DNA of 28,453 nt from a virus: the IMG/VR virus record IMGVR_UViG_3300011116_000245, positions 1 through 28,453 of that record; one strand, 5' to 3'. Of the stretch, positions 20,626 to 28,453 are shown in pieces; position 1 is the first letter of the stretch, and each line of letters begins with the position of its first letter. Made by a program: the position numbers and the translations under genes. The notes under the pieces are model-generated. The model worked only from the letters and a program-made list of their open reading frames with translations. It did not search any database and had not been told where the DNA came from.

Positions 20626-22209
20626 ATGGCAGAAATGATGAGATTATCCGCTGATGATGTTTTAAAAAGACATGACAAAGCGCTAACTAAAAAAGAAGAT
20701 TTTAGATCTTTATACGAAGAATGTTACGAGTTTGCGTTACCACAACGTAATCTTTATGATGGCTATTATGATGGTAAAACATCTGGCCAAAAGAAAATGA
20801 ATCGTGTGTTTGATGCTACTGCTATTAACTCTACACAACGATTTGCTAATCGTATGCAATCTGGCATATTCCCACCACAACGTAAATGGTGCAGATTAGA
20901 ACCCGGCACAGATATTCCACAAGAACGCAAAGCACAAGCACAAGAAGCTTTAGATATATATGCAGACAAAATGTTTGCTGCATTAAAGCAATCAAACTTT
21001 GATATTGCTATTGGTGAATTCTTACTTGATTTATCAGTAGGCACTGCTGTAATGATGGTGCAACCAGGTGATGATATTAATCCAATTAACTTTATTCCTG
21101 TGCCACAATTCTTAGTATCATTTGAAGAAGGTGCTAATGGTCAAGTAGATAATGTATATAGACGTATGCGTATTAAAGGCGAGTCTATTATGCGTCAATG
21201 GCCAGATGCAGAAATACCAGATCAATTACAAAAACTCATAGATCAAAAGCCAACAGAAGATATTGATCTTATTGAAGCTACAATATTAGATCAAAAGCGT
21301 GGTGATTTCTGTTATCACGTAATTCATAAAGAAACTAAATCAGAATTAGTTTATAGACGTATGGAAGAAAGTCCATGGATTGTATCACGTTACGCTAAAG
21401 TAGCTGGTGAGATCTATGGTCGTGGTCCATTGATTACTGCATTACCAGATATTAAAACTCTTAACAAAACATTAGAGTTAGTATTAAAGAATGCATCATT
21501 AGCTATTGCTGGTGTATATACCGCAGCAGATGATGGCGTATTAAATCCTAATACAGTGAAGATCGTTCCAGGCGCCATTATTCCTGTAGCACGCAATGGT
21601 GGTCCACAAGGTGAATCATTAAAAGCATTGCCACGTGCTGGTGACTTTAACGTATCTCAAATCATTATGAATGATTTACGTATGAGTATTAAACGTATCT
21701 TACTTGATGAGTCATTACCACCAGATAATATGTCAGCACGTTCAGCTACAGAAGTTGTAGAGCGTATGAAAGAATTATCACAAAACTTAGGTTCAGCATT
21801 TGGTCGTTTAATTAACGAAACCATGGTGCCATTAGTTACAAAAATACTTAAAGTTATGGACAATCGTGGTATGATTAACTTACCACTTAAAGTCAATGGA
21901 CTTGAGATTAAAGTATCAGCAGTAGCTCCATTAGCACAAGCTCAAGCTATGGAAGAAGTGCAGAACGTATTGCAATATGCACAAATTGTTCAAGGTGCTG
22001 GACCACAAGCTCAATCAATGATTAAAGTTGATGCTATGATGGAGTTTATAGCAGATAAGCTTGGAGTGCCACAACGCATTCTTAATAGTCCAGAAGAACG
22101 TATGATGATCCAACAACAACAAATGCAAATGGCTGCTATGGCAGCACAAGCAGCACCAGAAGCAGTGCCAGAAATGGTTAAAGGTGCTATGCAACAAGGA
22201 GCTATATAA
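20626..22209 (+). CDS. Head-tail connector (portal) protein
   Basis: 527 residues of the T7 gp8-like head-tail connector family. The N-terminal part (DVLKRHDKALTKKEDFRSLY, EECYEFALPQRNLYDG, FDATAINSTQRFANRMQSGI), the middle (ARSATEVVERMKELSQNLGS) and the Gln/Met/Ala-rich C terminus (QQQMQMAAMAAQAAPEA) are typical. Twelve copies should form the portal ring through which DNA is packaged. I chose ATG at 20626: AAGGA lies upstream, and the frame from 20572 would overlap the previous gene. Confidence 0.92.
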   Translation: MAEMMRLSADDVLKRHDKALTKKEDFRSLYEECYEFALPQRNLYDGYYDGKTSGQKKMNRVFDATAINSTQRFANRMQSGIFPPQRKWCRLEPGTDIPQERKAQAQEALDIYADKMFAALKQSNFDIAIGEFLLDLSVGTAVMMVQPGDDINPINFIPVPQFLVSFEEGANGQVDNVYRRMRIKGESIMRQWPDAEIPDQLQKLIDQKPTEDIDLIEATILDQKRGDFCYHVIHKETKSELVYRRMEESPWIVSRYAKVAGEIYGRGPLITALPDIKTLNKTLELVLKNASLAIAGVYTAADDGVLNPNTVKIVPGAIIPVARNGGPQGESLKALPRAGDFNVSQIIMNDLRMSIKRILLDESLPPDNMSARSATEVVERMKELSQNLGSAFGRLINETMVPLVTKILKVMDNRGMINLPLKVNGLEIKVSAVAPLAQAQAMEEVQNVLQYAQIVQGAGPQAQSMIKVDAMMEFIADKLGVPQRILNSPEERMMIQQQQMQMAAMAAQAAPEAVPEMVKGAMQQGAI

Positions 22210-22508
22210 TGCCTAAAGATTATGGTATGCGTCATAACCCAGCAGATGGTAAAAAATATACTGGATGGAAAGGTGAGTTTACTGATATTGATGGTAACGC
22301 TGTTACAGAAGTTAGTATTGGTGTAAATATTGATGATAAAGAAACAGATATTCCATTAATAGTTCCAGACTCAACAGATGCAGAAATTAAACGACTTTTA
22401 AATAAACAAGCTCCTACAGATGCTATGGTTAAAAAAGCATATGATTGGGCAGTCACAAGATTAAAAGGTAATAAGTCACCATTTAAAAATCCAGAGGATG
22501 ATGAATAA
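22209..22508 (+). CDS. Small phage protein, unknown function
   Basis: 99 residues. YTGWKGEFTDIDGNAVTEVS, IGVNIDDKETDIPLIVPDST and EIKRLLNKQAPT match a small protein seen next to portal genes in many podoviruses. The function is unknown. It starts on the portal stop codon (TAATG). Confidence 0.65.
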   Translation: MPKDYGMRHNPADGKKYTGWKGEFTDIDGNAVTEVSIGVNIDDKETDIPLIVPDSTDAEIKRLLNKQAPTDAMVKKAYDWAVTRLKGNKSPFKNPEDDE

Positions 22509-22774
22509 TGGCTGGTTGGGAAGATTTAGAACAAGGATTACCACTTGATGTTAGAGATGTAAGTCAAGCTAGAGAAGATCTAGATAGGCTAACATTACGA
22601 GTATTAGGTGATGAAGATGGACAGAAGTTAATAGATTGGTTACGCCAATCTGTTTTAGAGCAACCGGTTGCCTTGCCCGGTAGCGATTCAAGTTATGCTT
22701 ACTACCGAGAAGGTCAGAATAGCATAGTAAGAGATTTAGAAGCAAGGTTAATTCGCGCAAGGAAAATCAAATGA
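22508..22774 (+). CDS. Bbp19-like small protein
   Basis: 88 residues. DLDRLTLRVLGDEDGQKLID, WLRQSVLEQPV and YYREGQNSIVRDLEARL fit the Bbp19-like phage family (pattern: gained helix, then 'aFreGqR.lv..I'). The family is encoded between portal and scaffold genes and has no proven role. It overlaps the scaffold start by four bases (ATGA). Confidence 0.7.
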   Translation: MAGWEDLEQGLPLDVRDVSQAREDLDRLTLRVLGDEDGQKLIDWLRQSVLEQPVALPGSDSSYAYYREGQNSIVRDLEARLIRARKIK

Positions 22775-23556
22775 CAGACGACGTAATCGAGCCTAGTAGC
22801 TCTGAGGAAGTTTCTCAAGACACTGGCCTACTCGATAATGTAAATGTAGAACCAGCAGCAGAAACAGATCCAAATAAAACCACAATATCACATCTTGATA
22901 CACCAGAAGATGACGATGGCCCATTAGAACGACCAGATTGGTGGCCAGAGAATTTCTGGAAAAAAGATGATGCAGAACCAGATCTAGAAGCGATTGCAAA
23001 ATCATGGACAGATCTACGCAAACAAATCTCACAAGGCAAACATAAAGCACCAGCAGATGGTAATTATGACTTATCAGCATTTGGTCAAGTGCCAGATACA
23101 GATCCAGTCAAAAGCCATGTAGTAACATGGGCTAAAGAGTATGGCGTAAGCCAAGTAGCTTTAGATGCATTGGTATCCAAAGTAGTAGAAATGAATGCTA
23201 ATGTGGCTCAAACAGCAACAGTAAACCTAGATCAAGAACGTAAGGCATTAGGCCCTAATGCAGATGCACGTATTAAAAGCGTGGTGCAATGGGGAACCAG
23301 TCTTGTTCATAAGGGTGTTTGGGGTAAAGATGACTTTGAGGAATTTAAGATCATGGGTGGCACAGCTAAAGGTATCGCTGCTTTAGAGAAGATTAGAGCT
23401 GCTTATGAAGGTAGAGTTCCAACAGAAAGCGCTCCAGTAGGTGGCGCACCATCTAAAACAGAGTTATATGCCATGGTAGGTGATCCAAAATACAAAACTG
23501 ATCCAGCATATAGGGAAAAAGTAGAGAAAATGTTCCAAGCATCATTTGGTGCCTAA
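22771..23556 (+). CDS. Capsid assembly scaffold protein
   Basis: 261 residues, acidic, with a disordered N terminus (EPSSSEEVSQ, HLDTPEDDDG), a helical centre (KSWTDLRKQISQGKHKAPAD) and a helical C terminus (KYKTDPAYREKVEKMFQASF) that would bind the capsid protein. WWPENFWKKDD near residue 57 is common in podovirus scaffolds. It lies directly before the capsid gene and is followed by an intrinsic terminator. Confidence 0.82.
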   Translation: MTDDVIEPSSSEEVSQDTGLLDNVNVEPAAETDPNKTTISHLDTPEDDDGPLERPDWWPENFWKKDDAEPDLEAIAKSWTDLRKQISQGKHKAPADGNYDLSAFGQVPDTDPVKSHVVTWAKEYGVSQVALDALVSKVVEMNANVAQTATVNLDQERKALGPNADARIKSVVQWGTSLVHKGVWGKDDFEEFKIMGGTAKGIAALEKIRAAYEGRVPTESAPVGGAPSKTELYAMVGDPKYKTDPAYREKVEKMFQASFGA

Positions 23557-23572
23557 TCTCCGTAGCAAACCT

Positions 23573-23599
23573 AGCCCTCTTAATTGAGGGCTTTTTTTT
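23573..23599 (+). terminator. Strong intrinsic terminator after the scaffold gene
   Basis: AGCCCTC (23573-23579) and GAGGGCT (23586-23592) form a perfect 7-base stem around TTAATT, followed by a run of eight Ts (23592-23599). It separates the packaging operon from the capsid gene. Confidence 0.92.
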
Positions 23600-23610
23600 G
23601 CATAAAACAC

Positions 23611-23639
23611 TTGCCAAACTCTTAAAAATCTGTTAAAAA
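23611..23639 (+). promoter_or_regulatory. Candidate capsid gene promoter
   Basis: TTGCCA (23611-23616) and TAAAAA (23634-23639) at 17-base spacing, with TG one base before the -10 box, give a plausible extended -10 promoter just after the terminator. The predicted start is near 23646, leaving a leader of about 135 bases. Confidence 0.5.
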
Positions 23640-23684
23640 CTGCTCAAGGCTCATTGCATTTGCAACCCTTCACACAAGTAATGT

Positions 23685-23733
23685 CTTGTCGGCTGGTCAT
23701 CGTAAATGACAAGCAACGGCCCAGAACGTCTGG
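23685..23733 (+). other. Structured leader of the capsid mRNA
   Basis: Two stems compete for the same bases: CTTGTC (23685-23690) with GACAAG (23708-23713), or GTCAT (23696-23700) with ATGAC (23706-23710). A separate hairpin CCAGA-ACG-TCTGG lies at 23721-23733. The whole gap 23557-23780 holds no ORF. Confidence 0.45.
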
Positions 23734-23780
23734 CTAACCAAAGCGATAAACTTTATTTTTATCAATTCTAGGAGAATAAC

Positions 23781-24626
23781 ATGGCTATTGGATTATCTAA
23801 TGCTTTTGTAACGCTCTTTGATGCCGAAGTTAAACAGGCTTACCAAGGTAAGGCAAAGCTAGTTGGTGCAGTTCGCCAAAGACGCGGTGTTGAAGGCTCA
23901 GTAGTAAAATTTCCTAAAGTAGGCAAAGGTGTAGCTACTTTAAGAGTTCCACAAACAGATGTCACACCATTGAATGCTGGCTGGAGTCAAGTAACTGCTA
24001 CTTTAGCAGACTGGAATGCAGCAGAGTATTCTGACATCTTCATGCAACAAAAAGTAAACTTTGACGAAAGACAAGAGTTAGTTCAATTAGTATCTAACGC
24101 TATCGGTCGTAGACAAGACCAAATGATTCTTGACGCACTTGCTGCTTCATCAACATCATTAACTATTAGTAACGATATTGGTGCTACAGACTCTAATCTT
24201 AACGTAGCTAAACTACGTGAAGCTAAACGTCTTTTAGACAAAAACAACGTTCCACCAGAAGGCCGTAACATTGTTCTTCATGGTAACAACTTAGCTTCAT
24301 TACTTTCAGAAACAGCAGTAACTTCTTCTGACTTCAATACAGTTAAAGCTCTTGTAGCTGGTGAAATCAATACATTCTTAGGTTTCACATTCCATGTATT
24401 AGGTGATCGCTCAGAAGGTGGTTTAGCAATTGATGGTTCTTTAGATAGAACAATCTTTGCATTCCACAAAGATGCTGTTGGTTACGCAGAAGGTATTGCT
24501 CCTCGCACAGAAATCAATTATGTTCCAGAAAAAACATCATTCCTTGTGAATGCTATTTTCTCTGCTACAGCAACAACAATTGATGCTGAGGGTATCGTTC
24601 AACTCACATGCCGTGAAACAGCATAA
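23781..24626 (+). CDS. Major capsid protein
   Basis: 281 residues. The N terminus (AIGLSNAFVTLFDAEVKQAY), KVGKGVATLRVPQTDVTPLN and DIFMQQKVNFDERQELVQLV fit a phage capsid family found in podoviruses of aquatic bacteria, with an expected HK97 fold. KALVAGEINTFLGFTFHVLG is the typical late segment. AGGAGAAT precedes the start by about six bases. It has its own leader and promoter candidate after a terminator, in keeping with high expression. Confidence 0.9.
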   Translation: MAIGLSNAFVTLFDAEVKQAYQGKAKLVGAVRQRRGVEGSVVKFPKVGKGVATLRVPQTDVTPLNAGWSQVTATLADWNAAEYSDIFMQQKVNFDERQELVQLVSNAIGRRQDQMILDALAASSTSLTISNDIGATDSNLNVAKLREAKRLLDKNNVPPEGRNIVLHGNNLASLLSETAVTSSDFNTVKALVAGEINTFLGFTFHVLGDRSEGGLAIDGSLDRTIFAFHKDAVGYAEGIAPRTEINYVPEKTSFLVNAIFSATATTIDAEGIVQLTCRETA

Positions 24627-24643
24627 TTTAAGGAGATAATAAG

Positions 24644-24919
24644 ATGGCTTATTCATCAACTGGTTTAAATGCGGCTGGTGGTCAATCTAAAGCTGGTAAT
24701 GCTCCACAGCTTTGGACATACTCAAGCGCAGATGCTATTGCAACAGTAAACACAGCTGGCTATTTCAACAGCGCAGCTTCTTTACTTAAAGTTGGCGATT
24801 TAATTTACGTATATGACACAGTAAACGTGCTTGGTCATTTAGTATATGTAAATGCTAACAGTGGCACAGTAGTAGACGTAACTGATGGTCTTGCTGTAAC
24901 TTCTACAGACACAGATTAA
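24644..24919 (+). CDS. Head decoration or minor capsid protein
   Basis: 91 residues, beta-rich with an N-terminal Ser/Gly/Ala segment (AYSSTGLNAAGGQSKAGNAP) and LWTYSSADAIATVNTAGYF, SLLKVGDLIYVYDTVN, patterns seen in small proteins after phage capsid genes. A head fibre or cement role is inferred from position. AAGGAG lies 10 bases before the start. Confidence 0.65.
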   Translation: MAYSSTGLNAAGGQSKAGNAPQLWTYSSADAIATVNTAGYFNSAASLLKVGDLIYVYDTVNVLGHLVYVNANSGTVVDVTDGLAVTSTDTD

Positions 24920-24946
24920 TCAGAGTAGTAAATATGTAACTTTGGG

Positions 24947-24973
24947 TAAGGTGGGTGTTTTGCACTCACCTTA
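24947..24973 (+). terminator. Hairpin between capsid and tail genes, weak terminator
   Basis: TAAGGTGGGTG (24947-24957) pairs with CACTCACCTTA (24963-24973) along 11 positions with one G-U pair, around a five-base loop. Only TTCTC follows, so it may attenuate transcription or set an RNA end rather than stop it fully. Confidence 0.5.
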
Positions 24974-24995
24974 TTCTCACATCTGGAGATAGGGT

Positions 24996-25610
24996 ATGGC
25001 AGCTGGAGATTCAGCATTATCAGTTTGTTCTGATGCACTAATATTATTAGGCGCTAAGCCTATTTCTTCATTCACAGAAGGCACCGATGAATCATCTGCT
25101 TGTGATCGTTTATATTACGATATAAGAGATCAAGCATTAATGATATATCCATGGTCATTCTCATTTAAGAAAGTTCAATGTGCTAGACTGGTCACTATAC
25201 CAGTTACCGAATATAAATACGAATATCAACTTCCATCAGATAGATTAGGCTCACCAAGAGCAGTCTATGATGCTAATGAAGTTGGAGCGCCTGTTAGAAA
25301 TGATTACAGAATCATGGGCGATAAGATTCTTACTAATTACGAAGAAGTATGGGTAGATTATCAATACTCTGTTACAGAGCCAAATATGCCTGTATATTTC
25401 ATTCAATTACTTAAATATCTATTGGCATGGCATTTATGTGTGCCTATTACAGACCAAGTAGATAAAGCTCAATATTGGCAAGCTGTAGCTACAGGATCGC
25501 CCGGAGAAAATGGACGTGGTGGTTATATGCGTCAAGCTATGAATATTGACGGACAAGGACAACCAGTAAACGCGATACAAGACTTCTCATTGATTAATGT
25601 GAGGTATTAA
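24996..25610 (+). CDS. Tail tubular protein A (T7 gp11-like)
   Basis: 204 residues. LSVCSDALILLGAKPISSFT, DIRDQALMIYPWSFSFKKV, YEYQLPSDRLGSPRAVYDA and WVDYQYSVTEPNMPVYFIQL are characteristic of the gp11-like tail adaptor. It forms the ring between the portal and the nozzle. GGAGATAGG lies upstream of the start. It overlaps the next gene by one base (TAATG). Confidence 0.9.
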   Translation: MAAGDSALSVCSDALILLGAKPISSFTEGTDESSACDRLYYDIRDQALMIYPWSFSFKKVQCARLVTIPVTEYKYEYQLPSDRLGSPRAVYDANEVGAPVRNDYRIMGDKILTNYEEVWVDYQYSVTEPNMPVYFIQLLKYLLAWHLCVPITDQVDKAQYWQAVATGSPGENGRGGYMRQAMNIDGQGQPVNAIQDFSLINVRY

Positions 25611-27610
25611 TGGCTCGCTTTGTTACAGTCCAAACTAACTTCACTACAGGCGAATTAGATCCGCTATTAAGAGCGCGTATTGATTTAAAGTCTTACGAGA
25701 ATGCATTAGAAACAGCACAAAATGTATTCTGTCAGCCACAAGGTGGTATTACACGTAGATCTGGCACTCGTTATATAAACTCATTACCTAATGCCGGATC
25801 TGATTCAGCAGCTAATGGTGTTCGTTTAGTAGCGTTTGAGTTTTCAACATCAGATAGTTATATGCTTTGCTTTACACATAATCGTATGTATGTGTATAAA
25901 GCTGGTGTTTTAATTACAAACATTAACGGCACAGGCAATCCATATTTATCTACATCTGGTGTTAGCTTAACATCAGCCAGACTTAATGAAATGTGCTGGA
26001 CTCAATCAGCAGATACATTAATTATTACACACGAAGATATTAATCCTGTAAAAATTGTGCGTGGTGGAACAGATGCTACATGGACTGCATCAGCATTAGT
26101 ATTTGATAGCATTCCTCAATATGCATATACATTATCTTATAGTAATCCAGCTGGAACATTAACACCATCAGCTATATCTGGTAAAGTTAAACTTACAGCA
26201 TCATCAAGTGTATTTAGTGCTGGATCAGTAGGCCAATATATTAATGCAACTCCGCAAGGGAGAGCAAAGATAGTTCAATATTTATCTGGAACAGAAGTTA
26301 ATGCGGTAACAGAATTTCCATTCTTTGATACAACAGCTATTGCTAGCGGAAATTGGGAAATAGAATCTGGTTACGTAGATGTATGGTCATCAACAAAAGG
26401 TTGGCCAAGAACAGTAACATTCCATCAAGGACGATTATACTTTGGTGGATCTAAATCTAGACCATCTACTATATGGGGATCTATTGTAGGATTATTCTTT
26501 GAGTTTGAACCATCAGAAGGATTAGATGATGATGCACTTGAAGCTACATTAGACACCAATACATTTAACGCTATTACAGATATTATCTCTGGACGTGATC
26601 TTACTATATTTACTACTGGTGGTGAATTTTATGTGCCACAATCTGGTCTAGAGCCAATTACACCTACATCATTCTTTGTGCAATCTACTAGCCGTAATGG
26701 AAGTAAACCCGGCATACGTGTGCAACAACTTGAGAGCGGTGTTATATTTGTGCAAAGACAAGGTAAATCATTATCTGAGATTGCATATTCTGATACACAA
26801 CTTACTTATGTTACATCCAAGATATCGCTATTATCTGGACATCTATTAAAGACGCCTAAACGTATGTCATTAAGACGTGCGGTTGATACAGATGAAAATG
26901 ATCTATTACTTATTGTCAATGGTGATGATGGAACATTAGCTGCATACTCATTAATGAGATCGCAAAACGTCATAGCACCATCAGAACTTGTAACAGCACA
27001 AGGATCATTTGTTGATGTTGGCGTAGATCTTACGACAATTTATACAGTAGTAAAAAGAACCATATCTGGCACAGATCAATACTATGTAGAAAAAGTAGAG
27101 CATAGTCTATTAACAGATAGTGCTAAAACAGGAGGCATAGCTTCATCAGTATCTATGAGTCATCTTGTAGGAAAAGAAGTTAATGTTATCCTTGACGGAA
27201 TTGTGCAAGCTAACCAAACAGTTGCAGCTGGTGGCACAGTAACATTCCCAAGAGCATCTACAACTTCTTATGAAGTAGGATTGCCAATTACTATACAAGC
27301 TACTACAATGCCTATAGATTTAAAAGTGCAATCTGGAACAAGACTTGGATTTAAGAAGCGTATTGTAGAAGTTAATGCGTTAGTATTAGAAACACAAAAT
27401 ATGGTAGTAAACGGCATTGAAGTGCCATTTAGATCATTTGATACGCCATTAACATTAGATGCAGATGTTCCAGAATTTACAGGAACTAAAGTATTACACG
27501 GCATTCTAGGATATAGTAATGAAGCTAAAATTACTATTACTCAAAGTGCGCCATTGAAGTTTACCTTATTAGGTATGGAATATAAAGTAGCAGTTCATCA
27601 GGGGACATAA
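25610..27610 (+). CDS. Tail tubular protein B (T7 gp12-like)
   Basis: 666 residues. The N terminus (TNFTTGELDPLLRARIDLKS, NVFCQPQGGITRRSGTRYI) is the family hallmark. GWPRTVTFHQGRLYFGGSKS and GREFYVPQSG-like segments (GGEFYVPQSGLEPITPTS) occur in the middle of the protein. It forms the nozzle of the short tail. The beta-rich C-terminal region continues to LLGMEYKVAVHQGT. Paired with the upstream gp11-like gene as in T7. Confidence 0.9.
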   Translation: MARFVTVQTNFTTGELDPLLRARIDLKSYENALETAQNVFCQPQGGITRRSGTRYINSLPNAGSDSAANGVRLVAFEFSTSDSYMLCFTHNRMYVYKAGVLITNINGTGNPYLSTSGVSLTSARLNEMCWTQSADTLIITHEDINPVKIVRGGTDATWTASALVFDSIPQYAYTLSYSNPAGTLTPSAISGKVKLTASSSVFSAGSVGQYINATPQGRAKIVQYLSGTEVNAVTEFPFFDTTAIASGNWEIESGYVDVWSSTKGWPRTVTFHQGRLYFGGSKSRPSTIWGSIVGLFFEFEPSEGLDDDALEATLDTNTFNAITDIISGRDLTIFTTGGEFYVPQSGLEPITPTSFFVQSTSRNGSKPGIRVQQLESGVIFVQRQGKSLSEIAYSDTQLTYVTSKISLLSGHLLKTPKRMSLRRAVDTDENDLLLIVNGDDGTLAAYSLMRSQNVIAPSELVTAQGSFVDVGVDLTTIYTVVKRTISGTDQYYVEKVEHSLLTDSAKTGGIASSVSMSHLVGKEVNVILDGIVQANQTVAAGGTVTFPRASTTSYEVGLPITIQATTMPIDLKVQSGTRLGFKKRIVEVNALVLETQNMVVNGIEVPFRSFDTPLTLDADVPEFTGTKVLHGILGYSNEAKITITQSAPLKFTLLGMEYKVAVHQGT

Positions 27611-27611
27611 T

Positions 27612-28268
27612 ATGAGTTTCTTATTACCAGCAGCACCAGCCATAGCCGGATCAACAGCAGCAGCAACGGCAGCAACGACAGCATTTGGCTCTACAGCATT
27701 TTGGGCTGGCACAGCAGCAGCAGCACCAATAGCATCTACTGCGGTAGTTCCATCATTACTTGTATCATCTACACCATCATTCTTTAGTGGTATTAGTAGT
27801 GCATTTAGCGCTATTAAACCATACATGGAAATCATTTCTCCAGTAAGCCAAGTGCTTCAAGGTGTTAATGCAATACAAGCTGGTCAAACACAAGCTAGTA
27901 TGTATAAGTTACAACAATTACAATTACAAGCAAAAGTGCAAAATGACAGACTTAATCTTACTAGACAAGGTAATGATGTATTAAGAAGATTGATGCAATC
28001 TAACGCATCAGCAGCAGCTCGTGGTTATGCTGGTGGAGTTAAAAGCTATGAAGGGTCAAGCGCATTACTTATGGATGTTAATGAAAAGTATGCTGGTCAA
28101 GACATGGAAACTATACAGCAAAATATTGCAACATCTGGAACATACGGACAAATACAAGACAGCATGTTATCAGCAGCATCAGATAAAGCTGTTACAGGAT
28201 CTTATTACGACTTCTTTACTAGCGTTGGTAAAGCAGCTTATTTATATAGTAGTTTAAAAACAGTTTAA
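27612..28268 (+). CDS. Internal virion protein (T7 gp14-like)
   Basis: 218 residues. The N-terminal third is rich in Ala, Thr and Ser and hydrophobic (PAAPAIAGSTAAATAATTAF), as in membrane-inserting ejection proteins. The middle is helical (VNAIQAGQTQASMYKLQQLQ), and AAARGYAGGVKSYEGSSALL is a family-typical segment. It is expected to leave the virion and form an outer membrane channel during DNA entry. It follows the nozzle gene, the same order as in T7. Confidence 0.8.
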   Translation: MSFLLPAAPAIAGSTAAATAATTAFGSTAFWAGTAAAAPIASTAVVPSLLVSSTPSFFSGISSAFSAIKPYMEIISPVSQVLQGVNAIQAGQTQASMYKLQQLQLQAKVQNDRLNLTRQGNDVLRRLMQSNASAAARGYAGGVKSYEGSSALLMDVNEKYAGQDMETIQQNIATSGTYGQIQDSMLSAASDKAVTGSYYDFFTSVGKAAYLYSSLKTV

Positions 28269-28277
28269 GGAATAGTT

Positions 28278-28453
28278 ATGGCAGATAGTCCACGTTATCA
28301 AAGAGCAAATCTTGTTTATGCTGATATGCCTACGTTACAGCCAGTTGATCTACAAGAACAACTTAATGCTAATAAACGCATTGGCGCTGCATTAGATACA
28401 ATGACTAGCATTACTTCTGATATTGGTAAGAAGTATGCAATAGAATCTGCTGC
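28278..28453 (+). CDS. Internal virion protein, 3' end cut by the window
   Basis: 58 codons are visible before the edge (MADSPRYQRANLVYADMPTL, then LNANKRIGAALDTMTSITSD). The position after the gp14-like gene and the helical start suggest a further internal virion protein (gp15-like or the large gp16-like one). AAGGAATAGTT precedes the ATG. The gene runs off the right edge, so its length and domains are unknown. Confidence 0.65.
   Translation, partial: MADSPRYQRANLVYADMPTLQPVDLQEQLNANKRIGAALDTMTSITSDIGKKYAIESA

Overview
The window is a large part of the genome of an AT-rich, tailed double-stranded DNA phage with a T7-like (podovirus) virion. Hallmarks are a terminase pair, a head-tail connector portal, a scaffold, a major capsid protein, two tail tubular proteins, internal virion proteins and a T7-type tail fibre. 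No DNA polymerase, RNA polymerase, tRNA or CRISPR array was found. The right edge cuts an internal virion protein gene and the left edge begins just before a tail fibre gene, so the two edges probably face each other across an unseen segment of the same genome.

Layout. (1) 36-6823, + strand: tail fibre, a small tail-associated protein, two 2OG-Fe(II) oxygenase-like proteins and a sulfotransferase-like protein, then a lysis block (coiled-coil/membrane protein, SprT-like metalloprotease, 3TM holin, M15 endolysin with a possible embedded membrane ORF) and a metallophosphoesterase. (2) 6822-10471, - strand: recombination module with a serine recombinase, a YqaJ-type exonuclease, an ERF annealing protein, a SleB-like hydrolase and small proteins, closed by a strong leftward terminator. 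(3) 7814-7885, + strand, inside that leftward block: a 23-residue gene that matches PqqA, the peptide precursor of the cofactor pyrroloquinoline quinone (PQQ). It has its own Shine-Dalgarno site, a candidate palindromic promoter and a terminator-like hairpin. (4) 10494-13992: a block with different base and codon use, holding a leftward operon (two tiny membrane peptides, a 500-residue zinc-ribbon protein, an M20/M28-like metallopeptidase, terminator) and a divergent winged-helix replication or regulatory gene. (5) 13993-14747: about 750 bases with no sure protein gene but many inverted repeats, a face-to-back pair of identical promoters, and a probable leftward structured RNA. (6) 14748-28453, + strand: RHH regulator, RusA resolvase, SSB-like protein, terminase, portal, scaffold, terminator, capsid, tail and internal virion genes.

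How it works together. The phage appears to replicate with host enzymes, using the winged-helix protein, the exonuclease/annealing pair, RusA and the SSB-like protein for replication and recombination. Morphogenesis follows from one strong promoter at 14713-14741, which is reset at the capsid gene. Both rightward control genes (13360 and 14748) seem to be made from leaderless mRNAs.

Host. PqqA makes sense only in a host with pqqB-E and a PQQ enzyme such as methanol dehydrogenase. With the low GC content this suggests, as an inference, an AT-rich methylotroph such as freshwater or marine Methylophilaceae.
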